A stretch of 5,361 nt of DNA. It comes from JADJNW01 sp046314415 (GTDB lineage: Bacteria; Bacteroidota; Bacteroidia; Chitinophagales; Saprospiraceae). Positions 4,615 to 5,361 of the stretch are shown here, piece by piece. The first letter of the stretch is position 1, and every line of letters starts with the position of its first letter. The stretch covers positions 1-5,361 of the forward strand of contig JBKBWT010000414.1 of assembly GCA_046314415.1 (NCBI GenBank). The letters run 5' to 3'. The translations under genes and the position numbers were made by a program. The notes beneath the pieces were generated by a model. It was not told the origin of the DNA. It worked only from the letters and a program-made list of their open reading frames with translations, and did no database searches.

Positions 4615-4705
4615 GATTAGAGGTGTGAAAGATGAAATTTGAAAATTTCAGAACTAAGTAATTTCACATTTCATATTTCAAATTTCACATTTAAATAGTA
4701 TAGCC
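4615..4705 (+). repeat. rpsQ-rplN spacer with fold-back repeat, type B copy 2
   Basis: This 91-base spacer marks the S10/spc boundary. It is rich in inverted repeats: TGAAATTTGAAA (4633-4644) with TTTCAAATTTCA (4676-4687), 12 bp perfect; TGTGAAA (4624-4630) with TTTCACA (4662-4668); and a small hairpin TGAAATT (4633-4639) with AATTTCA (4644-4650), loop TGAA. These foldings are mutually competing. GAGGTGTGAAA (4620-4630) and ATTTCATATTT (4668-4678) are shared exactly with the rplV-rpsC spacer. No TAnnTTTG word and no T-tailed hairpin are present, so I see neither an spc promoter nor an S10 terminator. The two operons are probably cotranscribed here. Confidence 0.6.
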
Positions 4706-5071
4706 ATGATTCAGCAAGAGACCAGACTCAAAGTAGCAGATAATAGCGGTGCCAAGGAGGTGTTGTGCATTCGCGTACTCGGAGGCTCGAAGCGCAGATA
4801 TGCTTCAGTGGGCGACAAAATTGTGGTGTCTGTGAAAGATGCATCACCCGGTGGTATTAAGAAAGGTGCCGTTTCCAAAGCAGTCGTGGTCAGAACCAAG
4901 AAGGAAATCCGTCGTAAAGACGGTTCTTACATCCGCTTCGATGATAATGCGGTTGTATTGCTTAATAACCAGGATGAACCCAGAGGAACACGTATCTTTG
5001 GTCCGGTAGCGCGGGAGTTACGCGATAAGGACTATATGCGTATCATTTCGCTGGCACCGGAAGTATTATAG
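4706..5071 (+). CDS. rplN: 50S ribosomal protein L14 (uL14)
   Basis: A complete 121-residue L14, one residue off the usual 122. L14 sits on the 50S interface face, contacts 16S rRNA helix 14 in bridge B8, and is the docking site of the silencing factor RsfS. The N-terminus MIQQETRLKVADNSGAKEVL is standard. Residues 59-85, beginning AVVVRTKKEIRRKDG, fit the PROSITE L14 pattern with D72-G73, F78, N81 and V84. The C-terminus VARELRDKDYMRIISLAPEV (101-120) is near-universal. It ends with TAG, the only TAG among the ten visible stop codons. The upstream sequence (CATTTAAATAGTATAGCC) lacks a Shine-Dalgarno sequence. It opens the spc gene order ahead of rplX. Confidence 0.98.
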   Translation: MIQQETRLKVADNSGAKEVLCIRVLGGSKRRYASVGDKIVVSVKDASPGGIKKGAVSKAVVVRTKKEIRRKDGSYIRFDDNAVVLLNNQDEPRGTRIFGPVARELRDKDYMRIISLAPEVL

Positions 5072-5080
5072 GAAAAAAAT

Positions 5081-5095
5081 CCAGTACAAAACTGG
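5081..5095 (+). repeat. small hairpin after rplN
   Basis: CCAGT (5081-5085) pairs perfectly with ACTGG (5091-5095) around the loop ACAAA, ten bases after the rplN stop. It is preceded by A7 and followed by TATTAAAAATAAATTTT, not a clean T run. A terminator is unlikely. In E. coli the spc operon regulator S8 binds near rplE, which lies beyond this window, so no link to that site can be claimed. Confidence 0.35.
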
Positions 5096-5144
5096 TATTA
5101 AAAATAAATTTTGATTGCCGACAAGATTCGGAAAATTATAAGAG

Positions 5145-5361
5145 ATGGCAACCAAGCAACCTAAAATATCGGAGCAAAAGCGTTTTGCTCCGAAATTGAA
5201 GATCAAAAAAGGCGACCGAGTGGTAGTGATTGCCGGCGCTTACAAAGATTTGGATAAAGTTCGTGAAGTGTTGGAAGTATTTCCGCATGAAAATCGGGCT
5301 ATTGTAGACCAGGTAAATGTTGCAAAAAAGCACTCAAAGCCTACGCAGAATAATCCTGGCG
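5145..5361 (+). CDS. rplX: 50S ribosomal protein L24 (uL24), 5' part, divergent KOW motif
   Basis: The window ends in this gene after 72 complete codons; roughly 35-45 more would be expected. L24 is an assembly-initiating protein that binds 23S rRNA domain I and sits by the tunnel exit. After a polar lead of about 16 residues (MATKQPKISEQKRFAP) comes KLKIKKGDRVVVIAG (17-31), the start of the KOW motif, then VREVLEVFPHENRAIVDQVN (39-58) and VAKKHSKPTQNNPG (59-72), which match L24 well. The middle of the KOW motif, normally AG-DKGK-G-V, reads AGAYKDLDKVREV: both glycines after AG are replaced. The frame is intact and the flanks are conserved, so this looks like real divergence and not a sequencing error. 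The ATG is preceded by GAAAATTATAAGAG, which lacks a clear Shine-Dalgarno sequence. The gene order supports the call. Confidence 0.93.
   Translation, partial: MATKQPKISEQKRFAPKLKIKKGDRVVVIAGAYKDLDKVREVLEVFPHENRAIVDQVNVAKKHSKPTQNNPG

Noticed and set aside
4615..4705. Inverted repeats as IS or MITE ends
   Set aside because: There is no transposase and no flanking target-site duplication that I can see; the arms are low-complexity A/T words. A very small mobile repeat cannot be excluded.

Overview
This window is the middle of a bacterial S10-spc ribosomal protein gene cluster. All genes lie on the + strand in the classical order: rplD (3' part), rplW, rplB, rpsS, rplV, rpsC, rplP, rpmC, rpsQ, then rplN and the 5' part of rplX. 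The first nine belong to the S10 operon and the last two open the spc operon. I see no RNA gene, insertion sequence, CRISPR array or defence system, and no gene on the - strand. No gene-free stretch exceeds 110 bases.

The organism is most likely a member of Bacteroidota. L16, L22, S17 and S19 read like Bacteroidota proteins. None of the ten visible start codons has a well-placed Shine-Dalgarno sequence; upstream regions are mostly A/T-rich. The spacer before rplP contains an exact TAnnTTTG word, the -7 element of the Bacteroidota primary sigma factor. Long spacers and a long Gly/Arg tail on S3 would fit the Saprospiria/Chitinophagia side of the phylum, but that finer placement is a guess.

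Layout: 2-397 is the L4 C-terminal part; 420-716 L23; 821-1657 L2; 1683-1952 S19; 2046-2456 L22; 2535-3401 S3; 3510-3929 L16; 4035-4298 L29; 4351-4614 S17; 4706-5071 L14; 5145 to the window end is the start of L24. Together they supply the polypeptide exit tunnel and exit site (L4, L22, L23, L24, L29), the peptidyl transferase surroundings (L2, L16), the subunit interface (L14, L2), the 30S head and mRNA entry (S3, S19) and the 30S body (S17).

The genes are ordinary; the spaces between them and some protein ends are not. The ten spacers total about 750 bases, and seven are 73-108 bases long. Two pairs of spacers share related, fold-back repeat sequence: an AGACAATAG/ACTTTRGGC type before rplB and rpmC, and a GAGGTGTGAAA/ATTTCATATTT type before rpsC and rplN. 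The rpsS-rplV spacer holds an 11-bp perfect inverted repeat spanning the rpsS stop codon. The rpsC-rplP spacer holds a probable internal promoter and a weak T-tailed hairpin. S3 ends in a roughly 64-residue RGG-type disordered tail encoded by recent-looking tandem repeats, and L24 has a degenerate KOW motif. I found no evidence of a new multi-gene system; the best leads are the spacer repeats, the S3 tail, the internal promoter and the L24 divergence.
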